A DNA stretch of 64,000 bases from Maritimibacter alkaliphilus (GCF_019801605.1 NZ_JAHVIT010000003.1:335631-399630); one strand, 5' to 3'; counted from the first letter of the stretch, positions 9,009 through 19,621 are shown. Numbers and translations are program-made. Notes: a model not told the origin generated them from the sequence alone.

Positions 9009-10598
9009 ATGACCGACCTTTACCCCGTGCGCCGCGCGCTCCTTTCCGTATCCGACAAGACCGGACTGATCGACCTGGCCCGCGAGCTGGCCGCGATGGA
9101 CATCGAGCTTCTGTCCACCGGCGGCACGGCCAAGGCGATGCGCGCCGAGGGTCTGACGGTCAAGGACGTGTCCGAGATCACCAACTTCCCCGAGATGATG
9201 GACGGCCGCGTGAAGACGCTGCACCCCAACGTCCACGGCGGCCTGCTGGCCCTGCGCGATGACGAGGCGCATGTGGCGGCCATGAACCAGCACGGGATCG
9301 AAGGCATCGACCTGCTGGTCGTGAACCTCTACCCGTTCGAGGAAACCGTCGCCAAGGGTGCCGACTACGACACCTGCATCGAGAACATCGACATCGGCGG
9401 CCCCGCGATGATCCGCGCCGCGGCCAAGAACCACAAGTTCGTCAACGTCGTCACCGACGTCGAGGACTACGCGACGCTGATCGAAGAGCTGAAGGCCAAT
9501 GGCGGCAAGACCCGCCTCGGCTACCGCAAGCAGCTGGCGCTGACCGCCTACGCCCGCACCGGCGCCTATGACGCCGCCGTTTCGACCTGGCTGGCAGGCG
9601 CGCTGGAGCAGACCTCGCCCCGCCGCCGCGCCTTTGCCGGCACGCTGGCGCAAAACCTGCGCTATGGCGAGAACCCGCACCAGCGCGCGGCCTTCTACAC
9701 CGACGGCTCCAACCGTCCGGGCGTGGCGACCGCCAAGCAGCTGCAGGGCAAGGAACTGTCCTACAACAACATCAACGACACCGACGCGGCCTTTGAACTG
9801 GTGTCGGAATTCCTGCCCGAGAACGGCCCGGCCTGCGCGATCATCAAGCACGCCAACCCCTGCGGCGTCGCCAAGGCGGCCACGCTGAAGGAAGCCTACC
9901 AGCGGGCCTTCGACTGCGACCGCACCTCGGCCTTCGGCGGCATCATCGCGCTGAACCACCGCCTCGACCGCGAGACGGCGGAAGAGATCAGCCAGATCTT
10001 CACCGAGGTGGTCATCGCCCCCGGCGTCCATGACGACGCGCTGGACATCTTCGCCAAGAAGAAGAACCTGCGCCTGCTGGTCACCCCCGGCCTTGCCAAC
10101 CCTGCCGAGGCCGCGCTGGCCTACAAGCAGGTGTCCGGCGGTCTGCTGGTGCAGGACAAGGACAACGGCTTCATCTCCGAGGACGACCTGAAGGTCGTGA
10201 CCAAGCGCGCCCCCACCGATCAGGAAATGAAGGACCTGCTCTTCGCGTGGAAAGTCGCCAAGCACGTCAAGTCGAACGCGATCGTCTACGTCAAGGACGG
10301 CGCCACCGTGGGCGTGGGCGCGGGCCAGATGTCGCGCGTCGACAGCTGCCGCATCGCCGCCCGCAAGAGCCAGGACATGGCCGAGGCGCTGGAGCTTTCC
10401 ACGCCGCTGACGCAGGGCTCGGTCGTGGCATCGGACGCCTTCTTCCCCTTCGCCGACGGCCTGCTGACCGCGGCCGAGGCCGGTGCCACTGCAGTGATCC
10501 AGCCCGGTGGCTCGATGCGCGATGACGAGGTGATCAAGGCCGCGGACGAGGCCGGCCTCGCCATGGTCATGACCGGCATGCGCCACTTCCGGCACTGA
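9009..10598 (+). CDS. purH: Bifunctional AICAR transformylase / IMP cyclohydrolase
   Basis: A 529-residue PurH, which catalyses the last two steps of de novo IMP synthesis in the cytoplasm. The N-terminal MGS-like cyclohydrolase domain carries [26 protein letters not shown] and [14 protein letters not shown]. The C-terminal transformylase domain carries the catalytic [21 protein letters not shown] and the C-terminal [12 protein letters not shown]. Length and motif order are complete. It follows the heparinase-like gene by 23 bp and is closed by the terminator at 10618-10653. Confidence 0.98.
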   Translation: MTDLYPVRRALLSVSDKTGLIDLARELAAMDIELLSTGGTAKAMRAEGLTVKDVSEITNFPEMMDGRVKTLHPNVHGGLLALRDDEAHVAAMNQHGIEGIDLLVVNLYPFEETVAKGADYDTCIENIDIGGPAMIRAAAKNHKFVNVVTDVEDYATLIEELKANGGKTRLGYRKQLALTAYARTGAYDAAVSTWLAGALEQTSPRRRAFAGTLAQNLRYGENPHQRAAFYTDGSNRPGVATAKQLQGKELSYNNINDTDAAFELVSEFLPENGPACAIIKHANPCGVAKAATLKEAYQRAFDCDRTSAFGGIIALNHRLDRETAEEISQIFTEVVIAPGVHDDALDIFAKKKNLRLLVTPGLANPAEAALAYKQVSGGLLVQDKDNGFISEDDLKVVTKRAPTDQEMKDLLFAWKVAKHVKSNAIVYVKDGATVGVGAGQMSRVDSCRIAARKSQDMAEALELSTPLTQGSVVASDAFFPFADGLLTAAEAGATAVIQPGGSMRDDEVIKAADEAGLAMVMTGMRHFRH

Positions 10599-10617
10599 TC
10601 CCGGACAAGATGAACAC

Positions 10618-10653
10618 GCGGGGCGGCCTGTCTCGGGCCGCCCCGCCCTTTTC
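10618..10653 (+). terminator. Intrinsic terminator after purH
   Basis: GCGGGGCGGCC pairs perfectly with GGCCGCCCCGC (7-nt loop), followed by CCTTTTC. It lies 20 bp after the purH stop. Confidence 0.85.
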
Positions 10654-10680
10654 AACGACAGCGAAAGAGGTCACGCCTCG

Positions 10681-11157
10681 ATGCGGATGCGCATTCTCTT
10701 CTGGTCGGCTTTCTGGACCTTCCTCATCGACCAGGTCAGCAAGTACGTGGTGGTGCACATGATGGACCTCCGGACCCTGGGCGAGATCGATGTTCTGCCG
10801 CCTCTGCTGAACTTCCGCATGGCGTGGAACTACGGCATCAACTTCGGCCTCTTTTCGCAGAGCGCCGACCTTGGCCGCTGGGTGCTGATCGGGCTGGCGC
10901 TGGTGATCTGCGTGGCGGTCTTCCTGTGGACCCGCAAGGAACGCCCGGGCCGCTGGGGCATGATCGCCGCCGGCCTGCTGATCGGCGGGGCGCTGGGGAA
11001 TGTCGTCGACCGGCTGCTCTACGGCGCGGTGGCGGACTTCCTGAACATGTCCTGCTGCGGGATCGAGAACCCCTATGCCTTCAACGTGGCCGACATCACG
11101 ATCTTCATCGGCGCGCTGGCGCTGGTGCTGCTGCCGGCCCGGAAAAAGGGCGCGTGA
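10681..11157 (+). CDS. lspA: Lipoprotein signal peptidase (signal peptidase II)
   Basis: 158 residues with four predicted membrane segments. It is an inner-membrane aspartyl protease that cleaves prolipoprotein signal peptides after lipidation. The two catalytic-Asp motifs are present: NVVDRLLYGAVADF (first Asp) and AFNVADITIFIG (second Asp). IDQVSKYVV is the usual N-terminal signature. The ATG at 10681 follows AAAGAGG; a second ATG two codons in is possible. The next gene encodes a lipoprotein, which would be a substrate. Confidence 0.97.
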   Translation: MRMRILFWSAFWTFLIDQVSKYVVVHMMDLRTLGEIDVLPPLLNFRMAWNYGINFGLFSQSADLGRWVLIGLALVICVAVFLWTRKERPGRWGMIAAGLLIGGALGNVVDRLLYGAVADFLNMSCCGIENPYAFNVADITIFIGALALVLLPARKKGA

Positions 11158-11208
11158 CCTCGGTCGCGTGATCCGTTACACAGGGCGAAAGTGAGCAAGG
11201 GGGACCCG

Positions 11209-11733
11209 ATGCACCTGACGCGCGGCATGCTTCTGATTTCGGTTCTGGCTCTCGCGGCCTGCTCCGGCACGCCCGAGGGCGTGACCCAGCTGCGGTCCTT
11301 CAAGAACTCGTCGGACGGCCCCGAGGAATTCGCGATCCTGCCCGGCAAGGAACTGCAGCAGCCCGAGAGCTATGCCAGCCTGCCGACGCCGACCCCCGGC
11401 GGCAGCAATCGCACGGACCAGACCCCCAATGCCGACGCCGTGGCCGCCCTCGGCGGCAGCCGCGCCACGCTGGCCCAGCAGGGCGTGCCCTCGGACGAAG
11501 GCCAGCTCGTCGCGCATGCGACGCGCAACGGCGTGCAGCCGGACATCCGCCAGACACTGGCGCAGGAAGACCAGGACTTCCGCAAGCGCAAACAGCGGTT
11601 CACCAAGATCCGCCTGTTCCACGTGGACCGCTATTACCAGGCCTACGGGGACGAGTCCCTGAACGGCCGTGGCACCGCGTGGCAATGGCGTACCGCCGGC
11701 GCGGAAACGCCCACCAGCCCGCCGGCCGAGTAA
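11209..11733 (+). CDS. DUF3035 / BamF-like outer-membrane lipoprotein
   Basis: A 174-residue lipoprotein with signal MHLTRGMLLISVLALAAC and the lipobox LAAC|SG. It contains the DUF3035 pattern (SFKNSSDGPEEFAILPGKEL, then a Pro-rich linker and C-terminal RFTKIRLFHVDRYYQAY). In alphaproteobacteria this family has been linked to the beta-barrel assembly machinery as BamF. ATG 11209 is preferred because AAGGGGG lies just upstream; GTG 11191 is an in-frame alternative. It follows lspA by 51 bp and is probably co-transcribed. Confidence 0.85.
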   Translation: MHLTRGMLLISVLALAACSGTPEGVTQLRSFKNSSDGPEEFAILPGKELQQPESYASLPTPTPGGSNRTDQTPNADAVAALGGSRATLAQQGVPSDEGQLVAHATRNGVQPDIRQTLAQEDQDFRKRKQRFTKIRLFHVDRYYQAYGDESLNGRGTAWQWRTAGAETPTSPPAE

Positions 11734-11858
11734 CCCCCGGCCGAGCCCCCATGACCGTGTGGTCCGGCGCAGTCTTCACCGTGGCAGCGTGAACCGGGCA
11801 GGTCCCGTGCAGGGCGCGCCTTGAAGCGCGCGCGCTTTCGCCGGGCAGACGGCAACAG

Positions 11859-11903
11859 TCCAAGCCCCGACAGCCCACGCCGAGACAGCCCAAGCCGAGA
11901 CAG
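11859..11903 (+). repeat. Short tandem repeat, three 15-bp units
   Basis: Three imperfect copies of a unit ending in CCGAGACAG: TCCAAGCCCCGACAG, CCCACGCCGAGACAG and CCCAAGCCGAGACAG. They lie in the 452-bp intergenic region between the BamF-like gene and the M16 operon, just before the palindrome pair. Confidence 0.75.
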
Positions 11904-11914
11904 TGCGGCGCTCC

Positions 11915-11959
11915 CCGGAAAATTCGAATTTTCCGGTCCGTTTTCTTCGAAGAAAACGG
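11915..11959. repeat. Paired AT-rich palindrome element, type B
   Basis: Two adjacent 22-bp perfect palindromes, separated by 1 bp. The first runs 11915-11936 with arms CCGGAAAATTC; the second runs 11938-11959 with arms CCGTTTTCTTC. Both are centred on TTCGAA. They form an AT-rich island in high-GC DNA. Related copies occur at 28223-28268, 28308-28352, 34103-34148 and 45258-45303. Function unknown. No T-tract follows, so this is not a standard intrinsic terminator. Confidence 0.85.
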
Positions 11960-12016
11960 GCAGCGGTTCGGGCTGTGCGTGTCCGTGCGGGCCGGGGGCT
12001 CTCCTTGCGCGGCAGA

Positions 12017-12082
12017 GGGGGCACTGCCCCCGCCACGCCTGCGGCGTGTCCCCCCGGGATATTTGGGAACAGTGGATGAAGG
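12017..12082 (+). repeat. Composite stem repeat, copy 1
   Basis: Three modules in order: stem GGGGGC-ACT-GCCCCC (12017-12031); stem CACGCC-TGC-GGCGTG (12034-12048); and a conserved block CCCCCCGGGATATTTG followed by GATGAAGG (to 12082). The same modules occur in the opposite orientation at 28119-28184, 42576-42648 and 50046-50113. It lies about 100 bp before the first M16 gene. Confidence 0.75.
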
Positions 12083-12185
12083 CGGCGGGGCGCCGGTCTC
12101 CGGCTGTCACATCCCCGTCAGGTGTCTTGCAGGGGTGGGCCACTGGCGTATCTTGCTGGGCGAGCCCATGGGGAAAGGAACTTTC

Positions 12186-13541
12186 ATGCAACGTGTAATC
12201 GGGCCCCTGCTGGCGCTGGGGCTGGGAGCCGCGCTTCCCGTTGCCGCCGGCGCGGCGGAACCGGGGCTGAACGACCTGGTGACGGATTTCACCCTGTCGA
12301 ACGGCATGGAGGTGGTGGTGATCGAGGATCACCGCGCGCCGGTGGTGCAGCAGATGGTCTGGTACCGCAACGGCGCCGCCGACGAGACGCCCGGCGTCTC
12401 CGGCGTGGCGCATTTCCTGGAACACCTGATGTTCAAGGCCACCAAGACCATGGCCTCGGGCGAATTGTCCAAGACCGTGGCCGAGAACGGCGGGACCGAC
12501 AATGCCTTCACCGGGCAGGACTACACCGCCTATTTCCAGCGCGTCGCCGCCGACCGGCTGGAACTGATGATGAAGATGGAGAGTGACCGGATGGTCAACC
12601 TGAACCTCTCCGAGGACGACATCGCCACCGAGCGGCAGGTGATCATCGAGGAGCGCAACCAGCGCACCGAGAGCAACCCGCAGGCGCTCTACCGCGAGCA
12701 GGCGATGGCGGCGCAGTACCTGAACTCGCCCTACGGCATCCCGGTGATCGGCTGGCGTCACGAGATGGAGGCGCTGAGCCGGCAGGACGCGCTCGACTAC
12801 TACAAGACCTACTACGCGCCGAACAACGCGATCCTCGTGGTGTCGGGCGACGTGACCCCCGAGGGCGTGAAGGAGCTGGCCGAAAAGTACTATGGCGTGC
12901 TGCCGGCCAATCCCGACCTGCCGGAGCGCATGCGCCCGCAGGAGCCGCCCCAGACCGCCGAGCGCCGCCTGACCTATCGCGACGCGCGCATCGCGCAGCC
13001 CTATGTCAGCCGCACCTACCTTGCCCCCGAGCGGGACGCGGGCGACCAGACCGAGGCCGCCGCGCTGACGCTGCTGGCGGAGCTTCTGGGCGGCGGGCAG
13101 ACCTCCTACCTGACGCAAAAGCTGCAGTACGACAGCCAGACCGCGGTCTATGCCTCGGCCTACTACGACGGCACCTCGCTCGATGACACGCTCTTCGGGG
13201 TCTACATCGTACCCTCGCAGGGGGTCTCCCTCGAGGAGGGCGAGGCAGCGCTGGACCAGGCTTTGGCCGATTTCATGGAAGACGGCGTCGACACCGAGGA
13301 ACTGGACCGGATCAAGATGCAGATCCGCGCCTCCCAGATCTATGCCCGCGACGACGTGGATGCCCTCGCCCGGCGCTACGGATCGGCCCTGACGCAGGGG
13401 CTGACGGTGCAGGACGTGCAGGACTGGCCGCAGATCCTGCAGGACGTGACCGAGGACGACATCATGGCCGCCGCGCGGGAGGTCCTGAACCGGGATCGCG
13501 CCGTCACCGGCTGGCTGACCGGCGAGGAGGTGACCCAATGA
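12186..13541 (+). CDS. M16 family zinc peptidase, catalytic subunit, secreted
   Basis: A 451-residue M16 (pitrilysin/processing-peptidase-like) protein with signal peptide MQRVIGPLLALGLGAALPVA. It has the inverted zinc motif HFLEH at residues 76-80, with the distal Glu region DIATERQVIIEERNQR. It is a single-size M16B protein that should work with the non-catalytic partner encoded next, in the periplasm. Stop and next start overlap in ATGA. Peptide or protein quality control is the likely role; natural substrates are unknown. Confidence 0.93.
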   Translation: MQRVIGPLLALGLGAALPVAAGAAEPGLNDLVTDFTLSNGMEVVVIEDHRAPVVQQMVWYRNGAADETPGVSGVAHFLEHLMFKATKTMASGELSKTVAENGGTDNAFTGQDYTAYFQRVAADRLELMMKMESDRMVNLNLSEDDIATERQVIIEERNQRTESNPQALYREQAMAAQYLNSPYGIPVIGWRHEMEALSRQDALDYYKTYYAPNNAILVVSGDVTPEGVKELAEKYYGVLPANPDLPERMRPQEPPQTAERRLTYRDARIAQPYVSRTYLAPERDAGDQTEAAALTLLAELLGGGQTSYLTQKLQYDSQTAVYASAYYDGTSLDDTLFGVYIVPSQGVSLEEGEAALDQALADFMEDGVDTEELDRIKMQIRASQIYARDDVDALARRYGSALTQGLTVQDVQDWPQILQDVTEDDIMAAAREVLNRDRAVTGWLTGEEVTQ

Positions 13542-14935
13542 CCATGCTGTTCCGCCTGATGGCCCCGATCGCCCTCTCGCTTGCGGCCCTGCCGCTGCGG
13601 GCCGAGGTGAACATCCAGGAGGTGACCTCGGACGGGGGCATCACCGCCTGGCTGGTGGAGGATCACTCGATTCCCTTCACCGCGCTGGAGCTCCGCTTCC
13701 GGGGCGGCGCCTCGCTGGACGAACCCGGCAAGCGCGGCGCGACCTACCTGATGAGCGGCCTGCTCGAGGAAGGTTCCGGCGACATGGACGCGCAGGATTT
13801 CACCCGCGCGCGGGAGAACCTCGCCGCCTCCTTCAACTACGACGTGAGCGATGACACGCTCTCCGTCTCGGCCAAGTTCCTGACCGAGAACCGGGACGAG
13901 GCGATCGACCTGCTGCACCAGTCCCTGACCGAGCCGCGCTTCGACGAGGATGCGATCACCCGGGTGCGGGCGCAGGTGCTCTCGATCATCCGCTCCAACG
14001 CGCAGGACCCGAATGACATCGCCGGCGAGGCCTTTGCCCAGCAGACCTACGGGATGCACCCCTACGGCACTGCCATGGAGGGGACCGAGGAGAGCGTCAG
14101 CGCCCTGACCCGCGAGGACCTGATCCATGCCCAGCACAATGCCCTCGCGCAGGACCGGCTCTATGTCGGTGCCGTGGGCGACATCACCCCGGACGAGCTG
14201 AAGACCCTGCTCGACGACTTGCTGGGGGATCTGCCCACCGCCGGCGCCCCCCTGCCCGGTCCGGCCAACCCGGCCTTCGACGGGCAGGTGCGTCAGGTGC
14301 CGTTCAACACGCCGCAGTCGGTCGTGCTCTTCGGCCAGCCCGGCATGGGGCAGGACGATCCGGACTTCTTCGCCGCCTACCTGTTGAACACGATCCTCGG
14401 CGGCGGCGGCTTCGAAAGCCGCCTGATGAAGGAGGTGCGCGTCAAGCGCGGCCTGACCTACGGCGTCTACTCCTACCTCGTGGACCGCGACCAGGCGAAG
14501 GTCTGGATGGGCTCGCTCGCCTCCGCGAACAACCGCGTGGCCGAGGCCGTGGGCCTCGTGCGGGACGAGTGGCGCAAGGCCCGCGAGGAGGGCGTGACCG
14601 AGGAAGAGCTTTCCGCGGCCAAGAAGTACCTGACCGGCGCCTACCCGCTGCGCTTCGACGGCAACGGTCCGATCGCGAACATCCTCGTCGGCATGCAGAT
14701 GTCGGGGATGCCGATCGACTACATCGCCACCCGCAACTCCAAGCTGGAGGCCGTGACGCTGGACGACGTGAACCGCGTGGCGCGCGAGCTGATGGACCCC
14801 GAGAAGCTGAGCTTCGTCGTGGTCGGCCAGCCCGAGGGGCTGGACGATGCGCCGGTGATCGCGCCCGCCAGTACCGATGCGGATGCAGAGACCGAAACCA
14901 CGCCCGACGCAGTGCCGCTCGAAACCTCGAACTGA
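13538..14935 (+). CDS. M16 family peptidase-like protein, non-catalytic partner
   Basis: A 465-residue secreted protein (signal MTMLFRLMAPIALSLAALPL) of the M16B fold. Where the partner has HFLEH this one has LMSGLLEEGSG, so it has no zinc site. The R/Y substrate-binding pair region, GGFESRLMKEVRVKRGLTYG, is retained. This is the classic arrangement of an active and an inactive M16B subunit forming a heterodimer. The start overlaps the upstream stop (ATGA). A terminator follows at 14958-14989. Confidence 0.93.
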   Translation: MTMLFRLMAPIALSLAALPLRAEVNIQEVTSDGGITAWLVEDHSIPFTALELRFRGGASLDEPGKRGATYLMSGLLEEGSGDMDAQDFTRARENLAASFNYDVSDDTLSVSAKFLTENRDEAIDLLHQSLTEPRFDEDAITRVRAQVLSIIRSNAQDPNDIAGEAFAQQTYGMHPYGTAMEGTEESVSALTREDLIHAQHNALAQDRLYVGAVGDITPDELKTLLDDLLGDLPTAGAPLPGPANPAFDGQVRQVPFNTPQSVVLFGQPGMGQDDPDFFAAYLLNTILGGGGFESRLMKEVRVKRGLTYGVYSYLVDRDQAKVWMGSLASANNRVAEAVGLVRDEWRKAREEGVTEEELSAAKKYLTGAYPLRFDGNGPIANILVGMQMSGMPIDYIATRNSKLEAVTLDDVNRVARELMDPEKLSFVVVGQPEGLDDAPVIAPASTDADAETETTPDAVPLETSN

Positions 14936-14957
14936 GCGGCGGATCACGGGATCGGAC

Positions 14958-14989
14958 GGGGCCGCCGGAGCATTCGGCGGCCCCTTTTT
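14958..14989 (+). terminator. Intrinsic terminator after M16 pair
   Basis: Perfect 10-bp stem GGGGCCGCCG / CGGCGGCCCC with a 7-nt loop, followed by TTTTT. It lies 23 bp after the stop. Confidence 0.9.
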
Positions 14990-15147
14990 CATGGCCCTCC
15001 CCCTTGGGACGGACAGGCCGTGCCCGGCGCCGGTGACCGGCACGCCCCTGCGGCGCGGCAGGCTGCGAAGGGCGCTCTGACAGGGCCTCACGGCTACGCG
15101 ATTTTTTGCCAATCGCCCTTTCGCCTGTGGCGGAATTCGAGCTAATA

Positions 15148-15165
15148 TTGCACTGTCGAGTGCAA
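15148..15165. promoter_or_regulatory. Inverted repeat upstream of IalB-like gene
   Basis: TTGCACT-GTCG-AGTGCAA, perfect 7-bp arms, about 90 bp before the start at 15254. It is the only clear symmetry in the otherwise featureless 318-bp gap 14936-15253 (besides the terminator), and could be an operator or a short hairpin. Confidence 0.35.
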
Positions 15166-15253
15166 AATGGCCCGATGCCGGAACAGGCGGTTGAACGCGG
15201 GCGGGGCCGATTGAGGCGCCCTCAGGGGCAAGGACAGCTTGGAGGCTGGACAT

Positions 15254-15781
15254 ATGAAATCACGAATTGCGTTCGCCGTGGCCGGCTACATCGCCCTGGC
15301 CGCTTCGGGTGCAGTTGCGCAGCAGGTCAGCGACAATCAAGTCGCCGAGCGCACGGACTGGAGTGTCTTCGAAGGCAGCGAACCCCGCGAATGCTGGGCC
15401 GTTTCGGCGCCGAAGGAGACGGTGAACACCAAGGACGGCCGGACCGTCTCGGTGCGCCGCGGGGACATCCTGCTGATGGCCTTCTTCCGCCCCGGCGCGG
15501 AAGTGGCCGGCCAGATCACCTTCACCGGCGGCTACCCGTTCCGCGATGGTTCGACCGTGAACCTGAACGTCGACGGCACCGAGTTCGAGCTCTTCACCGA
15601 GGGCGAGTGGGCCTGGCCCGCCTCCCCCTCGGAGGACAGCAAGATCCTGACCGCGATGAAGCGTGGCTCCTCTGCCGTCGTCACCGGCGTTTCGGGCCGC
15701 GGCACCGCGACCAAGGACACCTTTTCGCTTCTGGGCTTCACCGCGATGGTCGAAGAAGCCGAGAAACGCTGCACCAACTGA
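15254..15781 (+). CDS. IalB-like secreted protein (invasion-associated locus B family)
   Basis: 175 residues. ATG 15254 is preceded by GGAGG at 8-nt spacing, and the signal peptide is MKSRIAFAVAGYIALAASGAVA. The mature part fits the IalB family (PF06776): TDWSVFEGSEPRECWAVS near the N-terminus and KRCTN at the end. The single Cys in each could form a disulfide. The family was named from Bartonella invasion but is common in free-living alphaproteobacteria, where its function is unsettled. It stands alone between terminator-flanked units. Confidence 0.82.
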   Translation: MKSRIAFAVAGYIALAASGAVAQQVSDNQVAERTDWSVFEGSEPRECWAVSAPKETVNTKDGRTVSVRRGDILLMAFFRPGAEVAGQITFTGGYPFRDGSTVNLNVDGTEFELFTEGEWAWPASPSEDSKILTAMKRGSSAVVTGVSGRGTATKDTFSLLGFTAMVEEAEKRCTN

Positions 15782-15952
15782 TCCGGCCCGGGGCTTGCCC
15801 CGGCCACAGCAAACCGGGCCAGCACGGCCCCCGACAGCGCCGCGCGAACGGCGCTGTTTCCTTTTGCCCGCGAATCCGCTATTTATCTGCGCTTCGACGG
15901 GCCCTATATGCCCTATCGCCCTGATATCTGCCTGACAGACCGGACCTTTCCG

Positions 15953-17140
<1,188 letters not shown>

Positions 17141-17201
17141 CAGAACGGGCAAAACCGGTCAGAAAGGGAACCGACGCAACGATCACGAGGTTGAGACACC
17201 G

Positions 17202-18182
17202 ATGACCGAGCGCACGACCCTGACCCGCTTTACCCCCCTTCCCCGGCCTCAGACGCCGGAGGGCGATCCGCGCCTCTGCGGCGTGGAGATCGAATTCACC
17301 GGCCTGACCGAGAGTGAGACCGCGCGCCTGCTGGCCCGCGAACTGGGTGGCAAGGCCCGCTGCACCGACGAGACCGACTGGGAAATCACCGGCTCCAAGC
17401 TGGGCAAGATCGAGATCTATCTCGACACCGCCCTGCGCAAGTCCGGCTCGCGCACCGTGCGGGTCGCCGGCATGGAACTTGGCCGCGAGGTGATCCCTGT
17501 CGAGATCGTGACCGAACCGCTGGACCTCGCCGGGCTGGAGGCGCTGGAGGCGCTGCGCGGCCCGATGCGCCGCGAGGGGGCGCAGGGCTCCTCGGCCCAT
17601 GTCTTCTATGGCTTCGGGCTGCACCTGAATATCCAGATCGCCTCGGAGGATGCGGCGGGGATCACCCGGCCGCTGCTGGCCTATGCGCTGATCGAGGACT
17701 GGATGCGCCGCGCCCTGCCGATCGACGACAGCCGCAAGGTGCTGCCCTTCACCGCGCCCTATCCCACCCGCCTGGTGGCCGACCTTGCCCGCCTCGGGCC
17801 GGACGCCACGCCCGACAGGGTGCAGGGCACCTACCTCGAGCATCTGCAAAGCCGGAACTTCGGCCTCGACATGTTGCCGATCTTCGCGTGGCGCGATCCG
17901 CAGACGGTGGAGCGGGCGCTGGGGCCGGACCATGGCACCGGTGCGCGGCCTGCGTTCCACTTCCGCCTGCCCGATTGCCGGATCGACGATCCGCGCTGGT
18001 CCTTCGCGGATGAATGGAACCGCTGGCTGCTGGTGGAACGGATCGCCGAGGACACGGTCCTCCTCCAACGGCTGGCGAACGCGTGGCTCGGCAGCCACGG
18101 GCCGATCACGTTGAGCCGCCAGAACTGGGCCCGGCGCTGCGGCGCGCTGCTGCATGAAAGCGGGCTGGAGCTGCCGCGATGA
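17202..18182 (+). CDS. Amidoligase-family protein
   Basis: A 326-residue protein of the putative amidoligase family (PF12224), glutamine-synthetase-like enzymes predicted to form amide or peptide-like bonds using ATP. Visible hallmarks are CGVEIEFTGL near residue 26, DETDWEITGSKLGKIEIYLD, and the His-containing GSSAHVFYGFGLHLNIQI. The stop overlaps the start of a class I amidotransferase/peptidase C26 gene by ATGA. That pair has been noted in comparative genomics as a linked ligase/hydrolase system. The substrate is not known. Confidence 0.85.
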   Translation: MTERTTLTRFTPLPRPQTPEGDPRLCGVEIEFTGLTESETARLLARELGGKARCTDETDWEITGSKLGKIEIYLDTALRKSGSRTVRVAGMELGREVIPVEIVTEPLDLAGLEALEALRGPMRREGAQGSSAHVFYGFGLHLNIQIASEDAAGITRPLLAYALIEDWMRRALPIDDSRKVLPFTAPYPTRLVADLARLGPDATPDRVQGTYLEHLQSRNFGLDMLPIFAWRDPQTVERALGPDHGTGARPAFHFRLPDCRIDDPRWSFADEWNRWLLVERIAEDTVLLQRLANAWLGSHGPITLSRQNWARRCGALLHESGLELPR

Positions 18183-18925
18183 CCTCAACCGATGGGCGGC
18201 CCCTGATCGGGGTCACCACCTCCGCCCGGTCGGGCTGGCGGATCTTTCCGCTCGTGGCGCTGAACATCTGGCTGGCCGGCGGTCAGGCAGTCCGCTGGGG
18301 TGCGGGACGGCCCGCCCACGTGGGCCTCGTGGACGGGATCGTCATCGGGGGCGGCGACGATATCTCGCCCGATCTCTACGGCGGTGCCCTCGTGGCCTCG
18401 GCCCGCTTCGATGCCGCCCGCGATGCGCTGGAGCGGCGGCTGGTCGAGGAGGCACAGGCCGCGTTCAAGCCGGTGCTCGGCATCTGCCGGGGCAGCCAGA
18501 TGCTGAACGTCGCCCTCGGCGGCACGCTGGAACAGGACGCCTATGGCCGCTACATGGACAGCCGCCACATCCGCACCATCCTGCCCCGCAAGCGCGTGCA
18601 GATACAGCCCGACACGCAGCTGTCGCTGATCGCGGGCGAGGCACCGATGAAGGTCAACGCCCTGCACACGCAGGCGGTGGATTGCCTCGGCGAAGGGCTG
18701 CGCGTGGCGGCCCGGGACGAGGGCGGGATGATCCAGGCCATCGAACGGGCGGCGCCACCCTTCGCCGTGGGGGTGCAATGGCACCCGGAACATCTCTTCT
18801 ACGCCAATCGTCAGCGTGCACTGTTCCGCGCGCTGGTGACCGCCGCCCGCACCGGCCGCGCCGCGCCCGAGGGCGAGCCGGGCGCGCAGCTCGACGCCGT
18901 GGCCGAGGCCCTGCGCCCGCTCTGA
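18179..18925 (+). CDS. Class I glutamine amidotransferase-like hydrolase (peptidase C26)
   Basis: A 248-residue protein of the gamma-glutamyl-GABA hydrolase (PuuD) type. Nucleophile Cys103 lies in LGICRGSQMLN, and the His/Glu pair lies in GVQWHPEH (His202, Glu204). IVIGGGDDISPDLYGG is also characteristic of the family. It is translationally coupled to the amidoligase (4-nt overlap), so the two proteins probably make and break, or transfer, the same gamma-glutamyl-type bond. The physiological substrate is unknown. Confidence 0.9.
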   Translation: MTSTDGRPLIGVTTSARSGWRIFPLVALNIWLAGGQAVRWGAGRPAHVGLVDGIVIGGGDDISPDLYGGALVASARFDAARDALERRLVEEAQAAFKPVLGICRGSQMLNVALGGTLEQDAYGRYMDSRHIRTILPRKRVQIQPDTQLSLIAGEAPMKVNALHTQAVDCLGEGLRVAARDEGGMIQAIERAAPPFAVGVQWHPEHLFYANRQRALFRALVTAARTGRAAPEGEPGAQLDAVAEALRPL

Positions 18926-18973
18926 GACTGTCGCATCGCGCCGGTCCGGAGCGTCAGGCCCCGGCGTGCCATG

Positions 18974-19621
18974 TCAGTCGCGGGCGCCGAAGATGGCAGA
19001 GCCGACGCGCACATGGGTCGCGCCGAAGCTGATCGCCTTCTCGAAATCGCCGCTCATCCCCATGGAGAGACCGGCCAGCCCGTTGCGTTCGGCGATCTTG
19101 GCCAGCAGGGCGAAGTGGAGCGCGGCCTCCTCCTCCACCGGGGGAATGCACATCAGGCCCTGCACCGGCAGGTCGAGCCCGCGGCACTCCGCCACGAAGG
19201 CATCGGCGTCGGCGGGAAGGATACCCGCCTTCTGCGGCTCCTCGCCAGTGTTCACCTGAATGTAGAGCTCGGGACAGCTGCCGATCTCCTGCGCCAGACG
19301 GGCCAGCGTCGTGGCCAGCTTGGGCCGGTCCACCGAATGGATCGCCTGCGCCAGTTCCATCGCCTGCCGCGCCTTGTTGGTCTGGAGCGGGCCGATGATG
19401 TGCAGCTCGATCCCGTCATAGGTCTCGCGGAACATCGGCCACTTGCCGGCAGCCTCCTGCACGCGGTTCTCGCCGAAGACCCTCTGGCCTTCCTTCAGAA
19501 CCTCCTCGACGCGGTCGTCGGGCTGCATCTTGGACACGGCGATCAGGGTGACATCGCCCGCGGGGCGGCCGGCGTCGGCCTCGGCCTTGGCGATACGGGT
19601 GCGGATCTCGGACAGGGACAT
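18974..19621 (-). CDS. YggS-family PLP homeostasis protein
   Basis: 215 residues. A fold type III PLP-binding protein (YggS/PLPBP/ProsC family) with the PLP lysine in TLIAVSKMQP (Lys31), FGENRVQEA, and HIIGPLQTNKAR, the usual HFIG.LQ.NK motif. It carries PLP but has no known catalytic activity, and buffers vitamin B6 and amino-acid pools. It is convergent with the amidotransferase gene. Confidence 0.95.
   Translation of the reverse strand: MSLSEIRTRIAKAEADAGRPAGDVTLIAVSKMQPDDRVEEVLKEGQRVFGENRVQEAAGKWPMFRETYDGIELHIIGPLQTNKARQAMELAQAIHSVDRPKLATTLARLAQEIGSCPELYIQVNTGEEPQKAGILPADADAFVAECRGLDLPVQGLMCIPPVEEEAALHFALLAKIAERNGLAGLSMGMSGDFEKAISFGATHVRVGSAIFGARD

Noticed and set aside
11821..12198. Small plus-strand open frame in the BamF-M16 gap
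   Set aside because: It runs through the palindromes and composite repeat, has no RBS and no protein-like composition.
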